Below, piece after piece: positions 26,576 through 36,094 of a DNA stretch of 64,000 nucleotides. Origin of the DNA: Novipirellula galeiformis (GTDB taxonomy: Bacteria > Planctomycetota > Planctomycetia > Pirellulales > Pirellulaceae); contig NZ_SJPT01000006.1 of the NCBI RefSeq assembly GCF_007860095.1, positions 375,091 through 439,090 on the forward strand, in the 5' to 3' direction. Position numbers and translations under genes: made by a program. Every line of letters starts with the position of its first letter. Positions within the stretch are counted from its first letter, which is position 1. A model generated the notes under the pieces. The model ran no database searches, was not told the origin of the DNA, and saw nothing but the letters and a program-made list of their open reading frames with translations.

Positions 26576-27951
26576 GCGGTCGCAAGATAGACACTTACTC
26601 AGACTACCGCGCATCAGAAGTCGAATGGTTGAGGAAAGTACCGAAGCATTGGGACGTACGGCGAATGAAGACGTTTCTTGCCGCCCCTCTTCAATATGGA
26701 GCTAACGAGGCAGCGGACCTTGATGACCGAACACTTCCACGGTTTGTCAGGATCACTGACATCGACGAATCTGGCGCGTTGAGAGATGAAACATTCCGCT
26801 CTCTCCCACGGCATTTGGCGCAACCGTATTTGTTGCATGACAACGATATTCTGTTGGCGAGAAGCGGAGGCACTGTAGGCAAAAGCTTCATTTACTCAAC
26901 AGACTGGGGTGAAGCGTGCTTCGCTGGATACCTCATTCGCGCTCGCTTGCGTCGTTCCGTATGCACACCAAAATTCCTCTATTACTTCTGCCAAACCCCG
27001 GAGTATTGGAACTACATCGACTGCTCGCAAATTCAAGCGACGATTCAAAACGTGAGCGCCGAAAAATATGCAAATTTACACATTCCGCTCCCACCCTCCG
27101 ACGAGCAAAAGCAAATCGCGGCCTTTCTGGACTACGAGACGGCGAAGATTGATGCGTTAATTGAGAAGCAGCAGCAGCTGATCGCCTTGCTCGGTGAGAA
27201 ACGTCAGGCCGTCATCAGTCATGCGGTCACCAAAGGCTTGAACCCCGACGCCCCCATGCGAGATTCCGGCATCGAGTGGTTGGGCGAAGTGCCGGAGCAT
27301 TGGCGTCTTGGTCCGCTCAAACGGTTCTGGCCAGTTGTTGATTGCAAACACATCACGGTTCCGTTTCTCGATGAAGGCTATCCCGTCGTAAGCGTCATGG
27401 AGGTGCGCACATTCGAGCTAGACCTTTCCAGAGTGCTGTTGACTGACAAGGCAAATTTTGAATTACTCAAGAGTGGTGGGCGTGAACCTAAGCAAGGCGA
27501 TGTGATCTACTGCCGCAACACCGCGAATACAGGCACATCTGCCTACGTTGGAACGAGTGAGCCGATTTGCATTGGACAGGATGTTGTGCTGATTAAGTCG
27601 AGAACGCAAAACGGGCGATTCTTGAATTACATTTTGCATGGCCCAGAAATGGCGGGACAACTGGCTCTGTACATGGTTGGATCAACCTTCAAGCGTATAA
27701 ATGTTGCAGACATTCGTGAGCTGATAGTTACTTGTCCGCCACCGCCTGAACAAGAAAAGATCGTCCAGCACTTGGATTCAAAAGCTTCCCAGTTTGATGA
27801 GTTGATTGGAAACGCAGTGGAAATGATGGAAGTGCTGCGAGAAAGGCGCGTGTCCCTCATCTCCGCAGCTGTCACCGGCAAGATCGACGTGCGAGGCTGG
27901 AAGCCGCCTTCATCCGGCGCGAAACAAGAAACTGAAATGGAGGTCGCATGA
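26572..27951 (+). CDS. hsdS: Type I restriction-modification specificity subunit
   Basis: 459 residues with a GTG start overlapping the hsdM stop. Two target-recognition domains are separated by conserved helical regions: the first half opens with [19 protein letters not shown] and ends [20 protein letters not shown], the second opens [19 protein letters not shown] and ends [20 protein letters not shown]. These repeated central and C-terminal helices form the spacer that sets the distance between the two half-sites. The stop TGA overlaps an ATG that begins a copy of the hsdR 5' end (ATGA at 27948), suggesting hsdS and hsdR were once directly coupled here. Confidence 0.92.
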   Translation: MSGRKIDTYSDYRASEVEWLRKVPKHWDVRRMKTFLAAPLQYGANEAADLDDRTLPRFVRITDIDESGALRDETFRSLPRHLAQPYLLHDNDILLARSGGTVGKSFIYSTDWGEACFAGYLIRARLRRSVCTPKFLYYFCQTPEYWNYIDCSQIQATIQNVSAEKYANLHIPLPPSDEQKQIAAFLDYETAKIDALIEKQQQLIALLGEKRQAVISHAVTKGLNPDAPMRDSGIEWLGEVPEHWRLGPLKRFWPVVDCKHITVPFLDEGYPVVSVMEVRTFELDLSRVLLTDKANFELLKSGGREPKQGDVIYCRNTANTGTSAYVGTSEPICIGQDVVLIKSRTQNGRFLNYILHGPEMAGQLALYMVGSTFKRINVADIRELIVTCPPPPEQEKIVQHLDSKASQFDELIGNAVEMMEVLRERRVSLISAAVTGKIDVRGWKPPSSGAKQETEMEVA

Positions 27952-27986
27952 ACGCTGACTCCAAAGAAGCCGCTTTCCAGCAGGAC
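27948..27986 (+). repeat. Truncated hsdR 5' end, copy 1
   Basis: Thirty-nine bases from the ATG match the first 13 codons of hsdR (31322 onward) except for one base (AACGCT for AACTCT). A GCGGTTG block follows that is shared with copy 2, and then the similarity ends. It occupies the position hsdR would have in a normal hsdMSR operon, overlapping the hsdS stop. Confidence 0.85.
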
Positions 27987-28029
27987 GCGGTTGTATCAAT
28001 TCATAGAACCAACGAAATGGAGCGCACTA

Positions 28030-29100
28030 ATGTCCAATCGACGACCTAGGCATAATTTCCAAACAATCGCATGGTTTTGGGACCTGTACAAGCGGGACCG
28101 GCTTGACCTCAATCCGCCCTACCAGAGAAGAAGTGTTTGGAACCAAGAATTCAAAGACTACTTCATTGACACCGTTCTTTTGGGTAATCCAACTGCCGCC
28201 ATTTTTCTATATGAAGAATTCTCATTAACAGGTGATGTCACCTACAGGTTGGTTGATGGGAAGCAGCGACTTACGACAATTTTTGAGTTTTTAGACGGTG
28301 AGTTTCCAGTCGGCGATAAAGCACTGATTTCAAGTTTGCGAGGGAAAAACTGGGAGCAGCTGGACATCGAAGTAAAAAAGAATTTTTGGGCTTATGAATT
28401 CCTTGTCGAATACCTGCCAGATACGGAGGAGACCGTCATAAACGACATCTTCGATCGAATCAATCGAAATGTCGCGAAGCTGTCTTTCCAAGAATTGCGT
28501 CACGCGAAATACGACGGTGATTTTATTTCATCAGCTGAAAAGTTATCTAAGTGGATGACGCAGTCGGACCAGCGGGAGCCAGGCAAGCTGCCGCCAGGCT
28601 TTCCAAACCTTCAGGAACGATCCAGACGACAAATGAAGGATGTTGAGGTAGTTGCTCAAATGTTGCTTTTCCTTGAGGAAGGCGTTAAAAGCTATTCGCA
28701 GGCAGACTTGGACAAGGCTTTTAGTGATCGAGATGAGGCATGGGATTCAAGATCGAATATTGAAGATCGATTCAGGGCTACCGTATCCAAGATTGCGGAA
28801 GTTGTTGCAGTCGGCGAATACGATTTGCACAAGACGCGATTAAAAAACCAGGCGGACTTTTATTCGTTGTTTGCCGCAATGTCTGACCCAACAGTGAATG
28901 AAATCCCTGTTGCCGATATTGCGAACCGTCTGGCCGCATTTATCGCGTTGGTCGAGAACGCTGAGACTCGAGACCAAGATGCAGTTGCGACAGCGTATTT
29001 CGATGCTGCACGATCAGCATCCAATGATGTTGGCCCGCGAAACAAACGAATCAAAATAATCGCAGCCAAAATTCGCAATCAGGAGCCCGAGCTCGAATGA
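28030..29100 (+). CDS. DUF262-domain protein (GmrS/ParB-like nucleotidase or nuclease domain)
   Basis: 356 residues from the ATG at 28030, which has a GGAG box 8 bases upstream. Residues 29-37 (PPYQRRSVW) and 74-83 (LVDGKQRLTT) are the two hallmark motifs of DUF262, a ParB/Srx-fold domain found in GmrSD, SspE and other defence proteins, where the DGQR-type motif binds or hydrolyses nucleotide. The C-terminal half is helical and lacks an obvious HNH (DUF1524) nuclease, so cutting, if any, would need a partner. Its stop overlaps the next start (ATGA, 29097-29100), so the RelA/SpoT-domain protein is the obvious partner. Confidence 0.85.
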   Translation: MSNRRPRHNFQTIAWFWDLYKRDRLDLNPPYQRRSVWNQEFKDYFIDTVLLGNPTAAIFLYEEFSLTGDVTYRLVDGKQRLTTIFEFLDGEFPVGDKALISSLRGKNWEQLDIEVKKNFWAYEFLVEYLPDTEETVINDIFDRINRNVAKLSFQELRHAKYDGDFISSAEKLSKWMTQSDQREPGKLPPGFPNLQERSRRQMKDVEVVAQMLLFLEEGVKSYSQADLDKAFSDRDEAWDSRSNIEDRFRATVSKIAEVVAVGEYDLHKTRLKNQADFYSLFAAMSDPTVNEIPVADIANRLAAFIALVENAETRDQDAVATAYFDAARSASNDVGPRNKRIKIIAAKIRNQEPELE

Positions 29101-30185
29101 TTGTACCAAGTGACGTGAGGAGGTCCTACGACTTCAATCTTCCATACGTAGAGCAGGTCGAGCATAAGGTGCGAGATATCGTTTTCGGATTCTGCGAACG
29201 AAATGGTTACGCCTACGTGGGTCGCAGAAAAGAACTCGATTCGTTGGCTGAAAAACTCGAGTCAGGAAGATACGACAGCTGGGACAAAATCGATGACATT
29301 TTTGGGTGTTCGATCGTCATCCCGCATTTGGAGAAGGAATCCTCTGTGATTGAATTCCTGAATTCCAAATTCACGTGCGTAGAGCTTCGCAAACGCGGGC
29401 AAACCAAGAAGTCACCTGACACGTTCCGCTTTGATGCCACTCGTTACATTGGCAGTCTGCGCACCGAAAGCAGCGAGGCTCACCCAATTGTCTCTGCCTT
29501 GATGTTTGAGGTCCAAATACGGTCCGCCTTTGAACACGCATGGTCCGTGTCAATGCATAGCATTGTCTACAAGACTGATGAGATTGATTGGAAGAGAAAA
29601 CGGCTTTCCGCTCAGATTAAGGCAACGGTAGAACAGATGGACCAGCTCATTGTTGCTTTTGAGACGGCAAAATCACCAATCGTTGAGTCTGCTTGGCCGG
29701 AAATTGAGATTCTCAAAAAGATCTCGAGTAGCTTCTTGCAGTTGCAAGGCAAAACGGAAATTCCAGAAGAACTGATCCCATCTAGCTGGGGACGTTTCAG
29801 TGAAAACATCTACTCTCTACTTCGATCTTCGAAGTCCTGGCCTAGGCAAACGGATCAACAGGAGACCTATGTCAACGGTTGTCTCGAAACGATCGAGGAG
29901 AAATTCGTTGAGATGAAACATTTCCCACGAAGCATCTCCCTATTTCAATTGGTCTTTGGCGTTCTTTGGGAAGGAAAGAAAGTAGTGCCTAATCTGAAGC
30001 GTTTCGTTCCCTTAGTTACGTCCGAATTGGAAGAGATTTTCCCTTCAGTTGTGTCATGTAAAAGACGCTTTAAGTTTTCCGACGCGGTGACTGGTAGGGT
30101 AAATCGAGACGCCACTCCACCGGGCATCATTGAACCGTTGATCGTAGGTAACTGGGGGATTTTGGAGACTCGAGATGAACGCTGA
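29097..30185 (+). CDS. RelA/SpoT-domain protein (putative small alarmone synthetase-like enzyme)
   Basis: 362 residues, coupled to the DUF262 gene by ATGA. Residues 40-160 match the RelA/SpoT nucleotidyltransferase core: GRRKELDSLAEKL (substrate-binding helix), DDIFGCSIVIP with Asp67, and MFEVQIRSAFEHAW with Glu138, the two acidic metal ligands expected of a synthetase. The usual G-Y-(R/K)-S-x-H guanine-binding motif is replaced by TRYIGSL, keeping a tyrosine only. No HD hydrolase domain is present, and the C-terminal 200 residues are unrecognised. It could make a nucleotide signal or pyrophosphorylate a target, as toxic small alarmone synthetases do. The last three codons lie inside copy 2 of the hsdR 5' repeat. 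Confidence 0.8.
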   Translation: MIVPSDVRRSYDFNLPYVEQVEHKVRDIVFGFCERNGYAYVGRRKELDSLAEKLESGRYDSWDKIDDIFGCSIVIPHLEKESSVIEFLNSKFTCVELRKRGQTKKSPDTFRFDATRYIGSLRTESSEAHPIVSALMFEVQIRSAFEHAWSVSMHSIVYKTDEIDWKRKRLSAQIKATVEQMDQLIVAFETAKSPIVESAWPEIEILKKISSSFLQLQGKTEIPEELIPSSWGRFSENIYSLLRSSKSWPRQTDQQETYVNGCLETIEEKFVEMKHFPRSISLFQLVFGVLWEGKKVVPNLKRFVPLVTSELEEIFPSVVSCKRRFKFSDAVTGRVNRDATPPGIIEPLIVGNWGILETRDER

Positions 30186-30290
30186 CTCCAAAGAAGCCGC
30201 TTTCCAGCAGGACATGATTGACCCAATGGTCGCTGGCGGTTGGAAGCTGGGCCTTATGCCCGACCGGAAGGTGGCTGCTCACGATGGCGA
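30175..30290 (+). repeat. Truncated hsdR 5' end, copy 2
   Basis: From the ATG at 30175 the sequence matches hsdR closely for about 80 bases (through GGCGGTTGGAAGCTGGGC). It then matches weakly (CGACCG.AAG.TGGCT.CTCAC) to about 30290, where the DUF3800 gene starts. It shares the AACGCT variant with copy 1, so copies 1 and 2 are closer to each other than to intact hsdR. Confidence 0.85.
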
Positions 30291-31123
30291 CTGAGTTTGT
30301 GATCTACACCGATGAATCGGTGAAGGACGGAGCGTACTTCTCCAATTTCTACGGCGGCGTGCTGGTCAGGTCTCATGATCTGTTGAGCGTGTCCGGCCGA
30401 CTCGCCGCATGCAAAGCAGAGCAGAACCTTCACGGCGAGTTGAAGTGGACCAAGGTGACCGAGAATTACCTCGATAAGTACGCGTCGGTGATGGATGCCT
30501 TCTTCGATCTGATCGCGGCGGACTTGGCGAAGGTGCGGATCATGTTCACCAACAACACCTACATTCCGCAGGGGCTGACGTCGGAACAGCGGCAGTCCGA
30601 GTATCACCGACTGTACTACCAATTCATCAAGCACGGCTTTGGACTCGCGTTCTCAAATGAGGAGCACGATGGACCGAAGCGAGTTCGGTTGAACATGGAT
30701 CAGATGCCCACCAGTCGCGAAGAAACCGCCAAGTTCAAATCCTTCATCGAGGCACTGTCGCGTAACCCTGAAATGCGCCGAGCGAACGTCGACTTTGACC
30801 GGCAACAGATCGCAGAGGTGAATTCCAAGGATCACGATCTTCTGCAATGCCTGGACGTTGTCCTAGGGGCGATGACTTTCCGGTTGAATAACTTGCACCA
30901 GGTGAAACCCGAAGGGCAGAGTCGGCGAGGCAAACGCACCATCGCCAAAGAGAAGCTTTACAAACATATCTCAGCGAGGGTCCGGCTGATCTATTCGCAT
31001 TTCAACATCGGAGAATCGACCGGAATCCAGGGTGACCTGGCGAACCGCTGGCGACACCCCTATCGACACTGGAAGTTGGTGCCGCGAAACCACGACCGTG
31101 ACATGACACGCACCAAACCATGA
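30284..31123 (+). CDS. DUF3800 protein (RNase H-like fold)
   Basis: 279 residues from the ATG at 30284; the upstream in-frame extension is hsdR remnant. The N terminus EFVIYTDESVKDG, with the first acidic pair Asp-Glu, then GELKWTKV, an interior RVRLNMDQM and a later SKDHDLLQCLDVVLGA fit DUF3800, a family with an RNase H-like fold and conserved acidic residues often found in defence and mobile loci. Its substrate is unknown. It lies between copy 2 of the hsdR 5' repeat and intact hsdR, and so may be a separate insertion from the DUF262/RelA pair. Confidence 0.8.
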   Translation: MATEFVIYTDESVKDGAYFSNFYGGVLVRSHDLLSVSGRLAACKAEQNLHGELKWTKVTENYLDKYASVMDAFFDLIAADLAKVRIMFTNNTYIPQGLTSEQRQSEYHRLYYQFIKHGFGLAFSNEEHDGPKRVRLNMDQMPTSREETAKFKSFIEALSRNPEMRRANVDFDRQQIAEVNSKDHDLLQCLDVVLGAMTFRLNNLHQVKPEGQSRRGKRTIAKEKLYKHISARVRLIYSHFNIGESTGIQGDLANRWRHPYRHWKLVPRNHDRDMTRTKP

Positions 31124-31321
31124 TCACCGTCAGTGCACAAAAAAACCCCGTGCTCACTATGTCTTGCGACGTGCCCCAAGTGGAACTTGAGCCTTCGAGA
31201 GCGACAGGGTCTTTTCAAATGATCGACTAGAAACCACAGAAAGTCAAGCGAGACCTGAGATTCGGGGGCCAGAAATCCCGCCGCCGAATGGGGATGGCAA
31301 CAAGTTACGCGAGAAATCAAC

Positions 31322-34300
31322 ATGAACTCTGACTCCAAAGAAGCCGCTTTCCAGCAGGACATCATCGACCAGATGGTCGCGGGCGGTTGGAAGCTGGGCG
31401 ATCCGGCAAAGTACGACCGCAAACTGGCTCTCTACACCGACGACTGCCTGGAGTACGTCAAAACGACTCAGCCCAAGACCTGGGAAAAGTACGTGACGCT
31501 TTACCCGGCCAATGCCGAGCAAGCGTTTATCGAAAAGCTCGCTTCGCAGCTCTCCAAAGCCGATCCACAGGCCAGTGACAAATCTCTGCGTACCTACGGC
31601 ACTTTGGGCGTGTTGCGGCACGAACTGCGTGACAAGTCGGCTTCGTTCAAGATGTGCCAGTTCAAGCCGGAACACGGGCTGAACCCCGACACGCAGATGA
31701 TGTACCAGGGCAACATCCTGCGAGTCGTCCCTGAACTCGTTTATAGCCCCTACGCCACGGCTGCCGAACTGGCGGAAACCGGTAAACGCGCCAAAGCATG
31801 GCGGATCGACCTGGTGCTTTTCGTCAACGGCATCCCCGTTGCGACGATGGAACTGAAGAGCGAGTTCAAACAGATCGTCGAGAATGCGATTCGTCAGTAC
31901 AAGAAAACTCGACTGCCGAAAGATCCCGAAACGAACAAGCCTGAACCGCTGCTGACCTTCAAACGCGGTGCCCTGGTTCACTTCGCCGTCAGTCAATACG
32001 AGGCCGCGATGACGACGCGTCTGGACGGTGCCGACACGAAATTCCTCCCATTCAATCGTGGAGCCAACGGCGGTGGTGCCGGCAACGACGTTCCAGAGGA
32101 TATCCATGAATACGCGACCGGCTATCTGTGGAATGAAGTGCTGGCTCCCGAGAATCTTCTCCAGATCATTGGACGCTTCATCCATCTGGAGATCAAAACC
32201 GAAGAGGCGTGGGACGGTCGCAAGGCGAAAAAGGAGACGCTGATCTTCCCTCGCTATCAACAATGGGATCTGGTCCGCAAATTGGTCCAGACGAGCCGCG
32301 AAGAGGGCCCCGGCCACAAATACCTGGCTCAACACAGCGCGGGCAGCGGCAAGTCCAACAGCATCGCTTGGACAGCTCACCAGCTGTCGTCTCTCCACGA
32401 TTCGTACGGGAACAAAGTTTTCCACAGCGTCATCGTCGTCACCGACCGTACGGTGCTCGACGATCAACTGCAGGACACGATCTACCAATTCGAGCATGCC
32501 GATGGCGTGGTCGGACGAATTAACCGGGATGAAGGCCAAGGTTCCAAATCAGAGAAGCTGGCGGCCGCACTCGAAAGCAGCCAACCGATCGTGATCGTGA
32601 CCATCCAAACGTTTCCGCATGTTCTGAAAGCGATCGAAGACAACGTCAGCCTGAAGGAACGCAGTTACGCGATCATCGCCGACGAAGCCCACAGTTCACA
32701 GTCAGGACGTACCGCGGGCAAGCTGAAAGAGGTTTTGCTGAAAGAAGGTGAGGACGACGGCGACGACGAGAGTGACTTCGAAGACAAAATCAACGCCAGC
32801 GTGGTGGCTCGCAAACCATCCACCAACCTCAGCTACTACGCCTTCACCGCAACACCAAAGAGCAAAACCCTGGAGCTATTCGGCAGACTCCCCAAGCCGG
32901 ACCAGCCACCCAATAAACGCGATAACAAGCCAAAGGCGTTCCACGTCTACAGCATGCGTCAAGCGATCGAAGAGGGTTACATCCTCGATGTGCTGCAGAA
33001 CTACACGAGCTACAAGGTCGCGTACAACCTCGCTCAGAAGGTCGCCAAGCCTGATTACGAAGTGGACGCCAAGAAGGCCAAGGTCCGCGTCGGCCAGTGG
33101 GTCCGATTGCACGATTACAACATCGCTCAAAAGGTGAAGGTGATCGTGGAGCACTACCGTCAAACCGTGATGGGGCTGCTCAATGGGCACGCCAAGGCGA
33201 TGGTCGTGACGGGCTCACGCAAGGAGGCGGTTCGCTACAAACTGGAGTTCGACAAATACCTGAAAAAGAAGAAGTACGGCCAACTCGCAGCGATGGTTGC
33301 TTTTTCGGGAGAAGTGGAATTCAGCAAGGACGATCCCAATTGCGAATCACTGCTGGGCGAGAAGTTCACCGAAGGCGGCATGAACCCCGACTTGAAAGGC
33401 CGCGACATGCGGAAGGCTTTCGACACGAAAGAGTTCCACGTGATGATCGTCGCCAAGAAGTTCCAAACGGGGTTCGATCAGCCCAAACTCTGCGCAATGT
33501 ACGTCGACAAGAAGCTCGGCGGTCTGGAGTGCGTGCAAACTCTCTCGCGTCTCAATCGAACCTACCCTGGAAAGAAGGAGACCTACGTCCTGGATTTCTT
33601 CAACGATCCCGAGGACGTGCTGGCTGCGTTTCAGGAGTACTACGAGACGGCAACGCTGCTCGATGTCTCCGACCCCAATAAGATCTGGGACCTGTTCGAC
33701 AAGCTGCGTGCAGCCGGCATCTTCCTGTGGACGGAGGTGAACCAGTTCAGCGAGGTCTTCTACACGAAGAGCAAGAGCAACGCGGCACTCAGCAACGTTT
33801 GCCGACCGGCACGTGATCGCTGGCAAATTCGATACAAGGAAGCCAGGGAGAAATTCGAGTGCCACAAAAAGCTGTATCAACACGCCAAAAAGCTGGGCGA
33901 CGCGACGTTCATTGCCAACTCCGAAGGCGACATGAACGAGGCGAAGAAGGAAATGGACGCACTCGGCGTTTTCAAATCCGATTTGATCTCGTTCAGCCGA
34001 TACTACGAGTTCATGTCGCAGATCGTCGACTACGACAGCACCGACCTCGAGAAACTGAACCTTTTCGCTCTCCATCTCGCACCGTTGCTTCGCGAGGAAG
34101 CTCCCAAGGAGGATCCGATAGACCTGTCGTCGATCGATCTGACGCACTACCGCCTTTCGAAGATCAAACAGCAGGACCTGCAGCTGGTCAAGGAAGGAGC
34201 CGAGGGCCTAAGCGTCGGCACGGATATCGGCACCGGTAAACCGAAGTCGAAGCAGGAGATTTTCCTCTCCCAGTTGATCGCACGCTTGAACGAGCTGTTC

Positions 34301-34570
34301 ATCACGGACGGGCTGACGGACCAAGACCTGATCAACTACGCGTACACAATCCGCGACAAGGTGCGAGAGAATGAGCGGGTCATGAATCAGATCGAGAACA
34401 ATTCACCCGAACAAGCCTTGCTGGGTGACTTCGCCGAAGCACTCGACGACGCGGTGATGAGCAGTAGCGAGGTACACCAAAACCAAATGGCCCAGTACCT
34501 CAACAACCCAGAACTAGCCGCCAGATTCCAGCGAGTGATCTTCGATTTGCTGCTGGCGAAGGGGGCCTAG
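31322..34570 (+). CDS. hsdR: Type I restriction endonuclease subunit
   Basis: 1082 residues. A PD-(D/E)XK nuclease core is visible at about 160-181 (RIDLVLFVNGIPVATMELKS, with Asp and Glu-Leu-Lys). It is followed by SF2 helicase motor domains: Walker A HSAGSGKS (about 338-345), DEAH with SSQSGR (about 452), and later helicase motifs (VAKKFQTGFDQP, SRLNRT). The C-terminal third is helical and probably contacts HsdM. The enzyme translocates DNA and cuts remotely when the HsdS site is unmethylated. It is separated from hsdS by about 3.4 kb of accessory genes, and 198 bp lie between the DUF3800 stop and its ATG. Confidence 0.93.
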   Translation: MNSDSKEAAFQQDIIDQMVAGGWKLGDPAKYDRKLALYTDDCLEYVKTTQPKTWEKYVTLYPANAEQAFIEKLASQLSKADPQASDKSLRTYGTLGVLRHELRDKSASFKMCQFKPEHGLNPDTQMMYQGNILRVVPELVYSPYATAAELAETGKRAKAWRIDLVLFVNGIPVATMELKSEFKQIVENAIRQYKKTRLPKDPETNKPEPLLTFKRGALVHFAVSQYEAAMTTRLDGADTKFLPFNRGANGGGAGNDVPEDIHEYATGYLWNEVLAPENLLQIIGRFIHLEIKTEEAWDGRKAKKETLIFPRYQQWDLVRKLVQTSREEGPGHKYLAQHSAGSGKSNSIAWTAHQLSSLHDSYGNKVFHSVIVVTDRTVLDDQLQDTIYQFEHADGVVGRINRDEGQGSKSEKLAAALESSQPIVIVTIQTFPHVLKAIEDNVSLKERSYAIIADEAHSSQSGRTAGKLKEVLLKEGEDDGDDESDFEDKINASVVARKPSTNLSYYAFTATPKSKTLELFGRLPKPDQPPNKRDNKPKAFHVYSMRQAIEEGYILDVLQNYTSYKVAYNLAQKVAKPDYEVDAKKAKVRVGQWVRLHDYNIAQKVKVIVEHYRQTVMGLLNGHAKAMVVTGSRKEAVRYKLEFDKYLKKKKYGQLAAMVAFSGEVEFSKDDPNCESLLGEKFTEGGMNPDLKGRDMRKAFDTKEFHVMIVAKKFQTGFDQPKLCAMYVDKKLGGLECVQTLSRLNRTYPGKKETYVLDFFNDPEDVLAAFQEYYETATLLDVSDPNKIWDLFDKLRAAGIFLWTEVNQFSEVFYTKSKSNAALSNVCRPARDRWQIRYKEAREKFECHKKLYQHAKKLGDATFIANSEGDMNEAKKEMDALGVFKSDLISFSRYYEFMSQIVDYDSTDLEKLNLFALHLAPLLREEAPKEDPIDLSSIDLTHYRLSKIKQQDLQLVKEGAEGLSVGTDIGTGKPKSKQEIFLSQLIARLNELFITDGLTDQDLINYAYTIRDKVRENERVMNQIENNSPEQALLGDFAEALDDAVMSSSEVHQNQMAQYLNNPELAARFQRVIFDLLLAKGA

Positions 34571-34944
34571 CGTCGAAATTCTACCTAAGCGTTCTTACTC
34601 ACGGTTGGCGGTCAGGCTGATCTGCTCCCCTTTTCTGTACCAACGACAGTGAAAAAAAGCGAGCTTCATCTGGCAGGGCGCGCCCGGCTAGGTGAAGCGG
34701 GGCGAATCTTGGGGGCCGAGATAAAAGTCACGCCCTGCAAGGGTGACCACACGATTGGCCGCTGAGGTGGTAGCGGCGAACGGGGGTTTTGGCTTTGAGC
34801 TTTGCCATGGGGGAAACTCTCGTTTGAGAGCTGTACCCGACCGCTTAGACCGTTTTTCGGTACAAGCCTGGGACTTAACGGGGCCGCACACCAATTCGGT
34901 GGTAACGCTTAGAGGCGTTTCGGCTATCGAGAGGATTGCATTAC
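34571..34944. other. Intergenic stretch between hsdR and the tRNA-Cys island
   Basis: Holds the right copy of the 17-bp repeat (34636-34652) and no convincing gene. It is the remaining chromosomal sequence between the type I locus and the left attachment site. Confidence 0.5.
34636..34652 (+). repeat. 17-bp direct repeat, right copy, flanking the type I locus
   Basis: TGTACCAACGACAGTGA differs from 23641-23657 at one base and likewise follows a T-rich stretch. It lies 65 bp after the hsdR stop. Confidence 0.5.
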
Positions 34945-34994
34945 TGCAAAAGAGGCGACGGTGGGATTCGAACCCACGAATAAAGGATTTGCAA
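34945..34994. repeat. Left attachment site: partial copy of tRNA-Cys 3' half
   Basis: Identical over 50 bp to 55950-55999. The match runs from 8 bp outside the tRNA 3' end through the T arm and variable region into the anticodon loop (ending GATTTGCAA), and then stops abruptly. No acceptor 5' strand or D arm follows, so this is not a functional tRNA. Confidence 0.92.
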
Positions 34995-36094
34995 AATCTC
35001 GGAAAACCGCTTGTAAATCACACTTTCTTCTATAAAGGCTATCGCCTTTTGTTCTCGCAAAATCAAGTTGCAATCGTGAGCAATCCCGGTTGATTAAAAG
35101 CAAGTAAATCAGGAAACAGGACAATCGTCATGACCCGTAAGCGGGAATAATCCCGGCACTGCATCTAAGCCAAGATGACGTGCGGTTCGTCGATAGATTG
35201 TGTCTAGTTTGGGTGGCGGGACTCACCAAGGACGGACCGGTATTCTCATTACGGTGAGGTCTATGATTGGCGATGCTGCCAAGCCGGGACTCTAACAGAC
35301 TGAGCCGACCAAACGGACCGTTCTAATTAGTGGCTAAAAACATCATTAAAAGGGAATTGAAGTTAATTGATTTTAATTACCCTCATTTACCGGGGTGGAA
35401 ACACTGCAAATTGCCGGGCGAAACCGCTGTTTGGTAAATGGAAGAACTACCAGTTTTGCACTATCGATTTGACGTCGGAACAGACACACCAACAGCGAGA
35501 ACAGTCCTGTTGGGGGGGAGGCTGAGTGGTTGCAAACGTCAGACTGCTTTCCCAACCAGAAACTTCTCAGCCCGTTTGCTACCTCCAACGGCAGTATCGC
35601 TCTCTGCTGTGCTACGGGTATTTCTGGTTTCATCGGAATAGATCTCTTTCCGCCCCCATTGCCTCCCAGTGCACTCTGAAAGCCTTGCTTAAGCCATCGT
35701 TTAGCCATTTCTTAAAACAGATGCCGTTTGCGGCTATTTTTCAATACAGTCAAAGCCGTTTCGATCTAGCTGATCTTTTCCTCAGCGGCAGCAGTCTTGG
35801 TAGCGGTGGTGGTCACAGCGTAGCCGTGTTTGTGTTCCCGTTGTTATGGATTCGATGTGCCGCTTTGGCCACAGGGGCGGATGGGACCACACAGTCACCT
35901 TTGCCTCGAAAACACATCCAACGATGTTCCGGAGTTATTTCGAGAATTGTTTTTCGCCGGGGAAAACGTTGGGCAAACGTGCGCGGGCGACCTATAGAAA
36001 CGCCCGCGATAAGGCCGTGGAAAAGCGACGTCGCGGACTCTTTGAGAAGATTGGTCGGTTGGTTAGCCGAACGGCCCAATAGCCGGGAAGAACG
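34995..36094. other. Left end of the island with no recognised gene
   Basis: About 1.1 kb. Short open frames exist on both strands (for example 35813-36079 minus and 35846-36082 plus, overlapping each other) but neither shows a clear ribosome-binding site or known motif. The segment may hold control sequences of the left attachment site or decayed DNA. Confidence 0.5.

Noticed and set aside
31244..32539. A 431-codon minus-strand open frame opposite hsdR
   Set aside because: Antisense shadow of the hsdR nuclease and helicase coding sequence.
34953..35030. A second tRNA-Cys gene
   Set aside because: Only the 3' half is present; the sequence diverges in the anticodon loop, so it is the left attachment site.
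35813..36082. Overlapping open frames of 88 and 78 codons on opposite strands
   Set aside because: Neither has a ribosome-binding site or recognisable motif, and they exclude each other.
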